From NCBI GenBank assembly GCA_039000515.1, contig JBCFYV010011135.1, positions 17,192,999 to 17,256,998 on the forward strand: a stretch of DNA of 64,000 nt. The letters are read 5' to 3'. The DNA comes from Timema cristinae (lineage: Eukaryota > Arthropoda > Insecta > Phasmatodea > Timematidae). This document shows, in pieces, positions 1 to 14,315 of the stretch. Made by a program: the position numbers and the translations under genes. The notes below the pieces were generated by a model. That model saw only the letters and a list, made by a program, of their open reading frames with translations. It had not been told where the DNA came from and ran no database searches. Position 1 is the stretch's first letter. Each line of letters opens with the position of its first letter.

Positions 1-2590
1 ATCTGTTCTTTGCCTCCCCATTCACTCCCCGAAATAATTTATTTTATTAAAGACATCCAATATTTAAATCCATTCTTATTTTCCCGACCCCTCTTTTCCC
101 CCAACCCTTCCTTCTGTGACGTTTGTGCAGAAGACAGTTCCCCTAAGGGTGTGTCCAATCCATTAGCCTCTACCGAAGAATCAAATCTAAAATGGTTTTT
201 CTTCTCACCCACTCTTCTAAGGACAAACCCTTTATTAGTCCACCCTTCCCAGCCCACCTGATCTTCTCAAACTTCTCCAGCACCACATTTTCAAAAATCC
301 CCAAGTATTTTTTTTTCCAAATTTTTAAGTTCAAGTTTCCCACTTTATCGGAGCAATGCACTAAGTATAATTTTATCATTTTTTCCTCATTAACAAAATC
401 AACTTGCTGGTCAGCAGTAACCTCTCTTGTTGAAAACTTCCTTGACCATGGCTGTCCTAAACCTAATCTACTTGGGACAGTAGGCATCCTTTATCCCGAA
501 AACTTCTCAGGTAATTTAACTTAACATTAGCTTTAAAAATTACGATTTTTTTATTTTTAAATTTAAATTTAAAAAACATGAAGATGGAGAATATTTTAAG
601 CCCCTAAACAATGAAAATACAAAAGGTGATAGAAAAATTGTGCGAAGATACACCAAAAAAAACACCTCAAAAGGTCACACCAAACACCTCAAAATACAAC
701 ACCAAACACCTTAAAGCCCCCGCCAAACACCTCAAAAGAGGTCATGTAAGTACGTTACATCCCTCAGAGGAATTAAAACGGAGTATAAAAAACAGCGGGC
801 TGGAAAATGTTACACAACCGCGTTCGATCTCAAACTTTCACTTTGACATATTCTCCGATCAGGATAGAAAAGAAAAAGAAGGTAAAGTAGAGCTTCATTT
901 TTCATTTAAATTTTTTAAAGTTATTTTGGAAATGTCAAGGTATCTCTAAACAAATTTTTAAAAAAACATAACTACAAATTACAGTTTAAAAAAAAAAAAT
1001 ATAAAGGGTCGGTTCTTTTTAAAGTTGAAAAAAAAAGTACTCTTTTTTTCCCAAAGCGGAATAAGCCCTTTTAAAAGTTAACATTTTCAAAAAAATCCCA
1101 TCCAACAAGTAATATAAAAGTTTGTTAAAACTTTCTTTTCATAAACATATACGCCAAAAAATAAATATAAAAAATTATTTACACAACATATAACAAAAAA
1201 AAATTACAAAATCCAATAATAATACAGGTTAGTATTAATTCGTGGGTACAACAAGCCCACATAATAGGTTAAATAAATACAATAAAAACCCCCCTTTTGG
1301 GGTATAAATTCATTTTTCCCCCAAAACCTTTTTGAAAAAAAAATACTTTAAAATTTTTAAATTGATTGGCAACACGGGGTTTGAATTGTATTCTATGGCG
1401 ATAAGATTTCCCGACAGAAAGGGTAGGTAAAGAAATGTAAGAGCAATAACCCCCACACGTAGAATACGGGAATATTTCCATGGCTTTTGGGAGCTCTAAA
1501 CAGCCGATTGAAAGCTGCTCCCTTTCCCCCAAAAACGTAATGTTGAACCGGCATTTGGAGATTAGATTTCCAAAAACTCCTAATCCTTGATTTTACAAAC
1601 GGTTGCACATCTGGAAAAACCCCTTAAAAAACACAAAAATTTTTCTTGAGCTCAACAATATAACAGGACCCCAAAATTTTGCAAACAGTGGGGTTCACGA
1701 AATGTTTGAAAAATCCATTTAAAAACGCTAAACTTGATTCAAGTCAAATAAATCATATAAGTTTTTGAGTTCACCAAATAAAAGGAAAAAGATTATACTC
1801 GAATCAAATTTTTTTTGACTAAAAATATTATTATTCGTATTTTAAACCGGAATTCATGTTTTCTAGGTAAAAATTTCCTTGTTCGTTAACACCAAATAAC
1901 ATTAGTGGCAATGTTTTTTTCAATTGCCGTAAAATAATGCAGTAGGGGAAAGGGGTAAGATCCACGCATTTTTTACCATCGATGTCTATAAATTTTAAAA
2001 GACTATCGAAAAAATAAACAGTGGACTCGCAAATATCTTCGTAATTTTATTCTCTTCTTTTAGACTTAAATAATATACTTAAAACCATGCGTTTATGTAT
2101 TCCTTCAATATAATGGTAAAATATTTTTTTTTGTATCTATTTTTAAGGTTTTAAAAGAAAATCAGAACAATTTATTCAATAAAATATTAAATTAACTTAT
2201 TTTATTCCACCTCAGGGGAAAAAAATTTTAATATATAATTTAAATCTGTTTTTATTCAAATTAAAATCTTGTGTTTTGACATGCAAACCCTGGAATTCTA
2301 GCTTCCTTTGTGATTTCATTTTATCTATGTTGTTTTTTTTGAGCTAAATTTTTTTCTGTCTTCATTTATGGTTTTATTTAAAATATTTAAAAAAATTAAT
2401 ATGTAAAGAAAAGTTTTTCCATGATTTTTCCAGGTTTATAAAAAAATTAAATGACGAAATTTTGTTTAAAATGAAATTTTTAAAAACAAATTATGATATT
2501 TTTTACCATAAAATAAGGCCCTAAATGATAACATTTTAACGTAATTTTATTTTTATTTTATATTCTTAAATCACACCTAAAAATTGTTTA
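1..2590. other. AT-rich non-coding stretch
   Basis: No convincing gene. Open frames are short, low-complexity and present on both strands. Homopolymer runs of A, T and C are unusually frequent. A short degenerate tandem motif (accaaacacctcaaaa-like) lies at about 640-740. No splice-flanked conserved exon was seen. Confidence 0.6.
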
Positions 2591-2594
2591 TGGT

Positions 2595-2905
2595 ACTTAT
2601 AATCAATCTAGAGCTGACAAAACCCATCCTTTGAGCTGTTATGCTGCCCACCATCTATGAACTCCCATATCCAAAGAGTTAGGGAAGTATGCTGGTCCAA
2701 ATCATTATTCCCACTGATTTTCCCAAAGAGGATCGAAAGGACTTTCCAATTTGACAGGAAATATTTTAACAAAAGCTTCAGGTTCTTTACATGTCACAAC
2801 CCATGGACAGTTGGCTTTTCTTCCCCCTCCGAAGGAATGTGCTACGAATTTTATCTCACTTAATTTAATTTTCGTTGACCTCAGCTGGTTCAACCACGGA
2901 CATTG
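2595..2905 (-). mobile_element. Decayed SINE-4 copy
   Basis: On the minus strand a box-B-like element (ggttcaaccagc) near 2890 is followed by a body with motifs such as gtagcacattcc and ggttgtgacatgtaaa. The same order recurs at 22796-22985, so this is a dispersed tRNA-derived family. The open frame at 2705-2893 falls inside this repeat and is not read as a gene. The borders are approximate. Confidence 0.5.
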
Positions 2906-3280
2906 AATCTTTTAAAAAACAGAACAATACCCCCAAAAACCATAAGATCGACATTTTTACTTATAGGGTTGAAAGTTTTTAAAAATAAATTTTTCAGATA
3001 AATGGTTGACTATGTAACGTAAATAGATATAGTAACATTTTTCTAGCTTACAAATGCCTCTCGTAAGAAAATTGGGCTGTACAGACAAAAAAATTTTTCC
3101 TCAAAAATGTTACATAAATAATAGATATTTAGTGTATTTAAAAATGTTTTTTATAAACGCCCCAGATTATATGACTAATAATAATCTAAGAAGAGAAGTG
3201 TAAAAGTGATTGATGAGTGTATTGAGTGATTGAACAAGATTGACTCTCACACTTGGGACAGACAAAAAATAAATTTTTAA

Positions 3281-3850
3281 AATTAGGGGGGCACACACAC
3301 TATTTTTAAAACCCTTAGGAGGCACACACACTAATTTTAAACTTTGGAGGCCACACACTATTTTTAAAATAGGAGGAACACACACTATTTAAACCCTTGG
3401 AGGGCACCACACTATTTTAAACTTAGAGGACTAAAACCATTTTAAACTTTTGAGGCAACACACACTATTTTAAACTTAGGAGGAAAAACACAAATTTTTT
3501 TTAAATTAGAGGCACACACACTTTTAAACTTTGAGACACACACTATTTAAACTTAGGGGGGCACACACTATTTAAACTTAGGAGACATAAAATTTTTTAA
3601 CTTAGGACACACCTATTTAAATTTGAATACACACCATTTTAAAATCAGGAAAAACACAAAAACCAAATTTAAAATTTGGGATTAGGGGGGGGGGTTTACA
3701 CATATTTTGCAAACATTTAATTAGCTTGGGGTAAATAACTATTTTAAGAAATTTTGGGGGAGAGACACATTAATATAACTGAGGGGGGGGGCACAAAATT
3801 TTAAATTTTGGGAGGGCGTGACACATTATTTCCACTTTGGGGACTATATA
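3281..3850. repeat. Degenerate ~27-bp tandem repeat
   Basis: Repeats of the form actattttaaacttagg followed by aggcacacac, roughly 20 units. Unit lengths vary by single-base gains and losses, mostly inside homopolymers. This could be real decay or residual long-read error. Confidence 0.75.
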
Positions 3851-4547
3851 TTTGACCATTTTTGTTTTTAAATTCCTAATTTTATTTTTTACTTAAATAT
3901 CCTAATCAAATATTACCCATTAAATAAGTAATTCCCTATTCAAAACTTTGTTTAGTAAATATTAAATATACATTTCAGATTTTCACTGCGCTCCAGACTC
4001 AAATATATTTCCAGGCGTTTCATATAGAATTTGATCAAGTTTGAACAATTGTTTAGTTATATGTATTTTTATAATAGTTATTAAGTGTTACAGGTTACTT
4101 CTAATACGTAATTTAAAATTAACATTGATGACACTACACACCACCTTTATTTTTTCATTAATTTACATAAAGTTTAAAAATGTGTACATAATAGAAATAA
4201 ATTATGATCGTGTCCAATAACATATTTATTATTTGACACAGCACGTGATTAATTATACTAAACAATCTGTTTTTTCAGATGTTGCGAAGGCTATAAGAAC
4301 AAAGATTTGATGAAGATTAAAGATAAAAGCTATATATTTGATTAGATTATGGATATAGCCACATCCTAAGATCATATTATTTAAATGATAAGACACCTGG
4401 ATACGGAATTGACCCGAATTTCGATACCAATTGATTGTGCGCTTGTCTGATAGCTCGGGATCTAATAAAATCACACATTGTAGCCGATGATTCCACATGT
4501 CCATCATTAGACTCTGCTTAAAATATGCATGAAGAATTATACCCTAC
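3851..4547. other. AT-rich spacer, nothing recognised
   Basis: Low-complexity AT-rich DNA. A minus-strand 84-codon frame at 4253-4507 has no recognisable motif and is probably chance. Confidence 0.5.
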
Positions 4548-4905
4548 CTCGGACATTCCTGGATAGCTCAGTGGTAAGATAATAATAATTTTAGCATCGC
4601 GTCGTATTACCCGTTCGGTCATACGCTTTAAGTACAGTTACGCTCATGGGATTAGGAATTGGAAGGTTGGATTAGAGGTAGTGAACCCCATTTGAGTGTA
4701 AAGAGGAGTGTGGAAACCCCCCCCCTCCCAGTTCTCCCCGACCCGATTCGAACCCTCCTTCACCCCGGCCTCAGCAGTCGAGCTCAACACGACAAGCGCT
4801 AGCCAACTACGCCACCGAGCAGTCCTCAGTGTAGAGCATTAGCATACTAAGACAAATGTCTCTAATGACGTCCCTGGTCAGGTGTCTTTTTCATTTTAAG
4901 AATAT
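4548..4905 (+). mobile_element. SINE-5 copy split by SINE-2
   Basis: A tRNA-like head (cctggatagctcagtggtaag, box A) stops at about 4580 and the family sequence resumes at about 4825 (tagagcattagcatactaa, then aggtgtctttttcattttaag). The other copies at 58022-58083 and 58321-58400 show that these two parts belong together. A SINE-2 element inserted within box A. Confidence 0.55.
4582..4824 (-). mobile_element. SINE-2 insertion
   Basis: Minus-strand SINE-2. The shared 3' tail is at the left (tagcatcgcgtcgtattacc) and the tRNA-like head at the right (gccaactacgccaccgag, reversed box A). It splits SINE-5, and an imperfect duplication of ctcagtg-gtag flanks it. It is moderately diverged, with a C-run expansion in the body. 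Confidence 0.7.
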
Positions 4906-6844
4906 AGCAAATAGTTGTACCATGGTAAATTAATTTAACATTGTTACGCAACTGTTCACATAAATGATTCAAATCAATTTTAAATTAAGTATTATCATTA
5001 CTGTTAAAATAAATTAATTCTTGTATAACTAAGATTATTTAAAAAAAATAAGTCAATTTATATTTAAATCGAAGGGACTTTTCCCCTAAAACTAAAACAC
5101 TGTAGTAACGTTTACACCGTCCAGGCACGTTCGTTCAGTGACGTCCATAAAAGGCAAGTGGAAGAGAGAAGGGCCAGAAAGACCACGAAAGCAATATTGC
5201 AAGAAAACCTCAAACAAGAGGGGGAAAAGATTAAATTCAGGAGCTAAAAAAAATGAAGCTGTTGAGCATCTATGGTGTAAGGACTTCATTTAGACAAGCA
5301 AACGGATTAAATAATAGAATGGTCCAGTAAATAATAGTAATAAGTATGATAATAATAATTAGAAGCAATGATATTATAATTACATTACACAAGTTTGTGC
5401 TGAGTTTAAACAATTGCAGTTTTGGAACCAATATTTGCATTATTATCCTTACTAAATGATTTCATCAATATTAATGCAACGTGTCTGTTTGTATGGTGCC
5501 CATATGTGAATGTATCAAGTATAATTGACAAAGCTCTCATGTGACTGAAAATGTTACAAAAATAATATTATAATAATATAAAATATGTATATAGTATAAA
5601 AATGGCTTGCAATTAATTTTATATAACCCACGTTTTTTGAGTCAGTAATACTGGTTATAGTACTGTTATTGTATCTCAGAAAAAATAGTATATGTCACAA
5701 TCGTACAGGTATTATCATATATTATTTATAGTTTGTGACATTTCAAAAAACCAAATCAATTATAAACATCCTCAGAAAAACAAACATTATTATTGAATCA
5801 GATAAAACAATAATAATGTTAATTAAATTATAATTCAATTAATTGCTGATATTTACATATTGTGTACAATTATTGGAAATAATAGATTTGTGTACAATGT
5901 TTAAATCATTTCATATTAAATGGTGATTAACATATTTTTAGAAATCTTGAAAGAATTTTAGGTTTTACAAATGGCGTAATAACAGGCATGAAAAAATAGC
6001 TATATACAACTAAGAAGATATCCAACAACTATAAATTAATAAATTAACAGCTGATGAGAAATTTGTAAAAGCTAGTTGAGATAGTCAATAAATTAAAAAT
6101 TAAAATATAATTAATAACAAGAGAAAAAATAATATATAAGTAAAAAATGGATTATGCTGGAGTAACTAAGAAGAAAAGGTAATAAAATTTTGTTGAAAAT
6201 AAAAAAATAATAATCCTTAGATTTGACATAGGAATCACATGTTTATTTGGAATAGCACTAAAGTCCCGTTAATATAAACTAGTTTGCGACTCTCACTGCA
6301 TTATTCTCGACGACTAAACGTGAGATAAGACATTTGACGTGTCATGATTGCCACAAATAAAAAAACTTCTAGAAATGTTCGTAATAATGTTTTGTTCTTT
6401 TTTCACTTTTAAATTCGAAATGTTTTTTCTCTAGCGTTTATTTCCAGCATCGTCCATTTTAAACTATAAAATAAAGTTTTGTCACAATCTACTGTAAATA
6501 AATTCAGCCTACACGGAATTCCATGAAGTGTAACGTGAGTCTTACATTCCAAAAGTCTACCCCAATCCCCACTCTTTGTACTAAACTTGTTTTACAAAGG
6601 CAAATATTCGTTTAAAGATATTCAAAAGTTATCGCAGTTTGCTTAAAATTAAACGGATTAAAAGATCATCGCGGCACATATAAATGACTTGGTGTGCCAC
6701 GTGACTTACGTATGAACCACTTTTGGACCAATATCCTTAGACAATTAAAGAGAACACCACAACAATAGTAAATAAATTGAAAAGTACAGGGAAAAGGGGA
6801 GAGATCCCCAATTTAGCTCAAATTGTGCAGTGTTTTTCCACCTG
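4906..6844. other. AT-rich spacer, nothing recognised
   Basis: No exon, RNA gene or clear repeat recognised. The 65-codon minus frame at 5092-5289 lacks any family signature. Short ATA/TAA tracts are scattered through it. Confidence 0.5.
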
Positions 6845-7148
6845 TGGATCATTTTTGACTGGTGTCAAGCTAAGGTTCGACTTCTGTGCTGGGGAACCTG
6901 TGGTTAAATCCTCTGATTCCGCACAGATTTATCGATGCCAAACCCTTTTCCTTCACCTCTACAAGACATGTATTAATCACACACATGTGAATGTGTGGAA
7001 TGCCAGCCTCCACCGTGTTTGGATCACACGTTAAACAGTAGTCCCTTCATTTCATCTCGCAATCCCCCCTACCATTACACATTAGCGTAATGGCGTATAT
7101 ACCGAACGTAGTAAGACGCGTGTCTAATAGTAATAATAATAAGAATAA
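6845..7148 (+). mobile_element. Diverged full-length SINE-1
   Basis: The family order is intact: degraded tRNA-like head, acttctgtgctgg, cttcacctctacaagacat, the body ending attacacattagcgtaa, the hairpin tail (gcgtatataccgaacgtagtaag) and a short AAT tail. Substitutions and small indels make this one of the older SINE-1 copies. The 85-codon frame at 6777-7034 is contained in the element and is not a gene. Confidence 0.7.
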
Positions 7149-7517
7149 CTAATGTAGGAACAATCATGACAACCTTTATATTAAGTTATAAGAGATCAAC
7201 TGTCATATTAATATATATAAAGTATTTGCAGGTTGCTGGGTCCTTCAGGTTGCGAGATATAATATTTTGGTTTCCTAGTAAATATTTAATGTTACTTACC
7301 CCTGTTCGGTTTTCACCACCATCTTGGAACACTTGAAGATTTTTTGTTAGTAGCCAATTTTTTCTTTGTCGATCTACGTCAAAAATACTATGCAGGTAAA
7401 ATATATTAACTACAAAAGACGAAAATGACATTTATTTATATTATAAGAGGTTAAGTCAACCTTACTATTTATGATAAAAGAAATCAAAACCAAAGGTATA
7501 GACAATATGAACCAACC

Positions 7518-7610
7518 TCGTGCCTCGTGGTCCAAGCGAACTGACTCTTGTAGTAGACTATAACTTCCGAGTAGATCGAGTTTGAATCTTTGTATAGTGT
7601 ACTGAGTGTG
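7518..7610 (+). mobile_element. tRNA-like SINE head remnant
   Basis: cctcgtggtccaagcgaac resembles a box A, and gagtttgaatc about 50 bases on resembles a box B. No recognisable body or tail follows. This is a weak call. Confidence 0.25.
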
Positions 7611-7639
7611 TTTGTTTACTGCATGTTTTTCCACTCTCT

Positions 7640-10600
7640 CCTCCACACAAAAAATGAGAAAAACTTCATTAAACGATAAACATCATAATCATTAAAGAAT
7701 ATTAGTATTTAGTACATAGGCCTAAACCTATTTAACACGAAACGGTAGTAAAATGAGTCAACAAAATAGAATAAATATAACAATCGATTTTTAAGATGTA
7801 ATTTATTTTAAGATAACAATTTATTGAATACTGGTTAATTTAAAGAAGGCATACAAACGTCCTTATATATGGATTTGTGTGGCCCAATGATCTTATTATA
7901 GCTATCATACAACCCTAATAAACATCGAAGAAATATAATAACTTTCAATTCGATAATTGTAATCAGATGACAATTCGTAGAGTTATGGAATGTGGGGGTT
8001 GTGTAACAGAGCTGCATTCCTATACAAGGAATCCAATTCCCGAAAAGTTGAGTTGCACACAATATTTGCAATGTTTGAACCACATACTATGTTAACAGTT
8101 GTGCTCTCACGTGGAATTAAACCAAAGACCCGAAAAATCTAGCCTACGAACAAATATAATAATGACTTGGGCATAAAAACTTAAGGTGGATGTTACTGCC
8201 CAGATAAGGTAATGTTTATTGCAGTTTTTTAAAGCAAAACATTTTTAGTGAAAAACAATAATAAAATAATAATAATTATTAATATTATTATAATTATTAT
8301 TATTAATATATTTTACATAGGCCTATTCTATTCGTTTTTGTATTGGAAATATAATATGAATATTTTTCATTTAATAAATGACGATAAATTTATTTAAATG
8401 GCACCACCTCAGAATTATAATATGTAATGTAATCTCATGATCTTAACGCTTTGACACAACTAATAACCTGCTTAGATGGAAGTATTTTTTTTACGAGATT
8501 ACTATAGTAAAAGTTCTATATACTAATCAAATTGATGTGAATAGCCTAAATGTATTAGATTTATATTGTGAAACGCTGAATTTTTACCTTTGTTTTGTGA
8601 ACCGAAAATTATTCACTCTCCCTATTAATTAATACATTATTGTTGAAAATAATCAAGCATTATAAACTATGTATCTTGACCTACTATAATCAATTTATGG
8701 AACGTTAGTTGGGGAAAAGGAAAGATTTTAAATAGAAGCTTACCAACTTGCCATTCAAAGGAGATATAATATTTAAGAGCGCGCCTTGTTAGTTACTGAC
8801 CTCATGACACGTGTGCTTGCGTGTGCCTACCACCTCCTGTTGTACATCGACTTCTATATGCCCCTCTGTCCTTTATTCTTTTACACACGAGACGACAGTT
8901 ATTTATGTTTTTCTACAACATAATAATAACCATCCAATAGAGCTCATTTTTAATTGCGTTAAATAAGAATAAATACTATGGAAGGTACAAGTATACACAG
9001 CATTTGCGATTAGAGAAATTGTGAAAAATTTTAGGAAAATAAACACCATTAATTACTGGATGGACGGAGATTTGAAACCCATTGGATCATCTCTCACCAT
9101 AAAATCATACTGAGGTGATTCCTAGACATTAGGGTTATTTACCTAGTCACATTAATTAGGGGCCACCTACCAAGCGCTGATATACGTCACAGATGTCCAA
9201 AAATTCTCACTTAACTGAAAAGTGTTTTGTTATTTTCAAAATATTTCACTCAAAATGGACGTGGATAGTATCACCATGGCCCTATAAGAATCCAAGCATA
9301 AATTTTAGGTTCTCTGATTTATTTTTTAATTCTCAAAAAAGTTTAAACTAAATCGTTTTCAATCCAGTGTCCCTGAATATCGAATATTTGCGATTAAAAA
9401 AATAAAAAATTTAATATAGGTTACAACAGAGCAATCGAAGATAATTGATATTTGTTTTACTTGTTTTTTAAGCTACAAAAATGCATTCCAATAAGAAAGC
9501 AACTTAAAAAGAGATAAATACATTATATTCCCAAAATAGCTCGCCTACTCTGATCATAAATGTAATCATTGTAAGCCTTGACCATGATACACCGTTTAAT
9601 TAATGATCTAGAGTAATTATGAATTTTGATCAATAAAATACGTTAAGATATTATAAATAGAGCTATACATAAATAAGACTACATTTTTTATTTTATTTTT
9701 TAAATATGTTAGAAAACAAATCTCTAGAAATATCTCTCGATTTTTTTTTTTAAATCGAAATATTTAAATAAACAAACAAAAAAATTTATGAATTCGGAAA
9801 AATTTTAGATAAATGTTACTTTTAAAAAAAGATTAAAGGCTAAAACAAAAAAAGTTTTATACATATATTCATTAACTTTAACAATCTTATAACCAAAAAA
9901 AAAACCAATTTATACAAACATATTTAATTATGTAACAAAAATCCAAATTTACTAAATAACATATCCCAAAGTATTATAACTAAATACCTTAATTAAATAT
10001 TTGAAAATAATACTTTAATCTTACTATCTTATTTATATTATAAATCCCAAAGTTTGTTTTTGGATATTTTTACTAAAATCACCCAAACTATAGAACGATT
10101 CAATGAAACTTGACGTTGATAGAGTTTTCCCTGGAATAACATTAGAACTATCACACCTTGATTTTACTTAAATTTTTAAACAATCAAATTTAAAAAAAAT
10201 TTTGCGGGGTAATGGTTTTGCATCATTCTATTTTTATTAAAAAAGATCAATAATAATTTTTCATAGTTGGAGAGTATTCTGGAACAACATTACATAAATT
10301 TTACACCAATTTTAAACTTCAATATAAGAGTAAGTGAATTTTTGTTATTTTATTTCATTTTACGGGTAGAATGAATGTTTATGTACAAATTTTAACAATT
10401 ATGTTTACCTTACCATTTTTAAATTAGAAAAAGTTTTTTTTCAAAACTAAAACTTAGCACTTTCATCCGGCAAAAAATTTCTCACCGAATAGTTAAAAAA
10501 TTTTGGGTTGTTTCCCAAGGTATACAAATTTAACATTATTAATAATTAAATTCTCTTTACCTAAACCCAAATTTTTTAAATTTAGTAAAAAAACATTAAA

Positions 10601-13550
10601 AAGAAAATTTAAACAAAACCACCCAAAACCCTCAAAATTTTCACAACAAATTTAGAAAAATTGGGTTTTTCTGTGAAAAAAACAATCCCCTTTATGAAAA
10701 GTCCAATTATTTTTTAATCAAAAATTTTTGGGTTGGAACTGTTCTTACTAACTTTAAAATAAAAGTAAATATTAAAGGTTAACGGATTCGAACGGATTCT
10801 AATAAACTTACGTTGGTAGATATTACTGGAATAACATATAGACTAATCCCAACCTTTATTTTTAAATATTAAAAATATATATAAATGTGTTTTAAATGTT
10901 TTAAAGAATCTGTAATTTAAAATTTTGTAACAAAAGTAAATATTAATTAGTGTGACGTATTTCAAACAAAAATAATAAATATTTATTTTTTAGCTAATAA
11001 TTCGAAAAAATAATTTTTTATTTATTTTTTGATTACTAATTAGAAGGGAAAAAAATTTAAAATAATTATAATGATAACTTAAAGATAAAATTATTTCCCT
11101 TTTAAATTTCGAATATTAAAAGGAAAATAAAATACCAAAATTATAATACAGTAAACTGAAAAAACCATAGATAAATTTGGGAAAAAAAAAGTTTTATTAT
11201 GACAAAACATTTAGTTAAAAACTAAAAGATTTTATCAATTATTGGGGGGCTAAGCCCGAGGTAAAAACTAGTTAATATTTTACTCACCACCAATAAAAAT
11301 GTACGATTTTTTTTTATGAAAAATTCATATCAATATATTTACCCTCTCTTTTTAATATCCCTTCATTGAACTAATAATTTAAATTTTAAAGACAAATCAA
11401 TCCCATCAGAATCTCATAAAACGAATGAAGAATTTAAATTCTTGCATCGAGTAAAAAGGAAAAATTTAATAATTCATAAAAATGATAAAGGAAAAAGAAA
11501 AATATATATATACAACAAATGTGTTTAAAAATTTAAAACAAAATAGAAAAACTCCCCAGCATATCAAAGATATATGAAACGGGAAAAAAAAAGTAAAAAT
11601 TTCTATACCAATATTTTCATACTGAAATAGTTCTTAAATTTATTTCAGAACAAAATTCAATACAAATATTTTAAAGTTGAACATCCTGCAAATAATGTAA
11701 AACAGTTTAAATTTTTAATTTCTTTAAAAGGGAAAATTAAAAAGGAAATTTTAATTAATTTATGTACACATATAAAATAAAAGTGGTGACTAATCAACAA
11801 TAATCCCCCTCCTAAGTACGTGACAAGAGCTTAGTAGCAGATTTTATGTTTACGGTACCTGAGAGGTTCATAGTTTAAATCACAGAAAATTAACTATAGG
11901 AGATTATTTATTTAGTGAATACAATAATGGATTTTACTAAAAAAAAAAAAGTATTAAAACGAGTAAATAAAAATGTTTTTTTACTATACAAAAAGGGTAA
12001 AAGGAAATTACTCAAGTTCAAGAGTAGAGGGAAAAAATCCCTCTAAATGTATCATTCGTAAATATAAAATACCGCCTTAAAGGTCCCCAACAAGCTTAAC
12101 AAAAGCTAATCAAATACATACCCTTATTTCTTATCAAGGGTCTTTAATTGAGGAAAATACATTTTTATAATAATACATAATAATACAAAAACCTTTAAAA
12201 CCAAAAAAACAACAAAAAAAACGGGTTTTTTCTCAAACCCCTTCCATACCACCTTAAGAAGCGCACACGAGTCAGTCAATTCTTGAAACATTTAGTTAGA
12301 AATTTTTTAATTTACCCCAACAATGTGCACGTGGATCATTTCTAATTAACAAAAATGGAGAATAAAGAGTTGACAGAAGATCCTAATACTGACTTTGTGA
12401 AATAATGAATGATTTTTGTATAAAAACCGATGAAAATGCCGTTTTCGACTATTTTAAAATTTCTTAAAAATTAATACTGTTAAAAATCTTCATTCTAACA
12501 AACAGGACATACTGTAGCTATTAACAAGAAACTTTGTTACTTTGTCCCACATCGTCACCGCAGAAAATGTCGAGTAATCATCAAATACGAATCACTGCAC
12601 ACCTTTCTGCAGATCGTAGTTTTTCTTTTCCCCTTTACTCCCATACCTCACGTGAGCCGGGAGCTGAGTTGGGCCTGCTATGATGAACGCTCTTAATCCA
12701 AGTCTTCGGGCTATTTACAAGTACTTAATAATATTGTGTGAAACTTAAATACAAACAGAAAGTTAAATAAACAGTGACTAAGTTGGGATGGAAGGGTACT
12801 CGAGTTAAGGTCAATAATTTTTGGCTTTGAAAAAAAAATGAATAAAATACTACTACCAGTATTCTAGATTAATTTTCAATGCATATAAATATCAACATTA
12901 TTTCATATTTGTCACAAAAATTACTGTATTTGATGAGAAACCTTTTTAAATGTAAAGAAAAATGTCCTATAAAATTTCGTGAAGCTTATGAACCGGCCCG
13001 GGTTTTAATGTTAAATTAAAATGTTTTGGGCCGCACAGAAAAATCCTCTTTCGTAAATAAATTTTGGTCGTGATCCCCCTGGTTATGGAAGCGTATTTTA
13101 TGGGTCTTCTCATCAATTGTTTTTGTCATTTTAATTTTTGAGGTTATATTTTCTTTTTTTTCTCCTTTCGGATCTTTTTAGAAAACCTTTGAGTCATTTC
13201 TAGATATTTTAATATGTTCCAGGCTTTATCTTGAATTGGTATATTTTTATATGCTACAATATCTCAAAAATGCATTAATATTTAAACAACTTTTTTTTCT
13301 TAAACATTGTTGGAATGAAACGATAATGTAGGTCATGAACTTTGTATCCTGTTTGCTTGTATGGTTGTAAAATAAACATTCCTTTCAGACTGCAACTAGC
13401 TGGAGCGTTTGTTGGAGGGGTGTTTTTTTATGACGCAGATATTTGTATATTAATGTTATATTAATTTTAAAAATGCAATTTTTGGATGTTATAAGCTTTT
13501 TTCATCGCATCTATTTTTTAAAATCTACCTGTGTATTTTTCTTATTTGAT
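7640..13550. other. Long AT-rich desert
   Basis: About 6 kb with no supported gene. 9.3-12.2 kb is extremely AT-rich with frequent A/T homopolymers. Slightly GC-richer patches lie at about 8780-8900 and 12540-12700, but neither has a splice-flanked open frame. Palindromic AAT/ATT tracts lie at about 8255-8310. Confidence 0.55.
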
Positions 13551-13559
13551 TTATTCGTT

Positions 13560-13835
13560 ACGTTCAATACGGTTTTTTGGGTTAAACTCTAAAAGTTTTT
13601 TGTTGTAAATTTCAAATTGCAATTCATTTTATTGGTAAATTTTGTGAATCCTTAAGAAAATCCCAGATACCATTTTTTAGCCCAATCGGTAAAATAATAT
13701 CAGCTCTATTTCCCAGGATCAGACAAACAGATGGCATCGCGAAAACAAAATTTGGTTTTAGGGTCATGATATTTCAAAATCTCCAGCTCTTTCTTTTTTG
13801 ACAATCACAATAATAATTTTTCTCACAGGTGCCAA
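13560..13835 (+). repeat. Rep-G dispersed repeat, diverged
   Basis: Shares an ordered set of motifs (cccaatcggtaaaat, cagatggcatcgcgaaaac, gggtcatga, ttgacaatcacaata) with copies at 31185-31330, 48590-48845 and 60420-61700. No open frame. Similar sequence is common in arthropod genomes by my recollection, but I cannot assign a transposon class. Confidence 0.55.
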
Positions 13836-14002
13836 AAAATTCAAATACGGGAACTTAGATATTGAAATACTAACCAAGGCTTGGGCTACAAGCTTCAAAA
13901 ATTAACCAACATTTTTTTTTTTTTTTAAATTGTGTTCCTATGTTAAAAATATTGTAGCAATCGTTCCAAAACAAACTACGCAATTTTGCAGTTTAAAATA
14001 AT

Positions 14003-14236
14003 GCAACCACGTCTTACTAACCTGTTTGTCTATACGTTTTAAGTACTATTTACGCTAATGGATTAGAATTGGGAAGGTTAAATTAGGGAAGTGAACCCGC
14101 ATTTGCGTGAGGGGAGTGGAAAACCATTTAGAAAACCACCCCCAGTTCACCCACCGAGATTCGAGCCTCGATCTCCCCGTCCTCAGCAGTCGAGCTCAAC
14201 ACACTAGCGCGTTTGCCAACTACGCCTCCGAGGGGG
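14003..14236 (-). mobile_element. SINE-2 copy
   Basis: The tail (gcaaccacgtcttactaacc) is at the left. The body contains aattgggaaggtt, gtgaacccgcatttgcgtg and gagattcgagcctcgat (reversed box B), and the head ends in a reversed box A (gccaactacgcctccgagg). Nearly full length with modest divergence. Confidence 0.75.
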
Positions 14237-14315
14237 TAATTTGTGCATTGTTCCGCAAAAGGTTTCACAATAACCCGTAAGAGTTTAAAAAAAAAAAAGA
14301 GCCTGTAATCTTTTG

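Noticed and set aside
2657..2893. Overlapping plus and minus frames that look protein-like (minus strand with FVAHSFGGGRKANCPW)
   Set aside because: The same nucleotide order recurs in the SINE-4 copy at 22796-22985, so the resemblance to protein is accidental.
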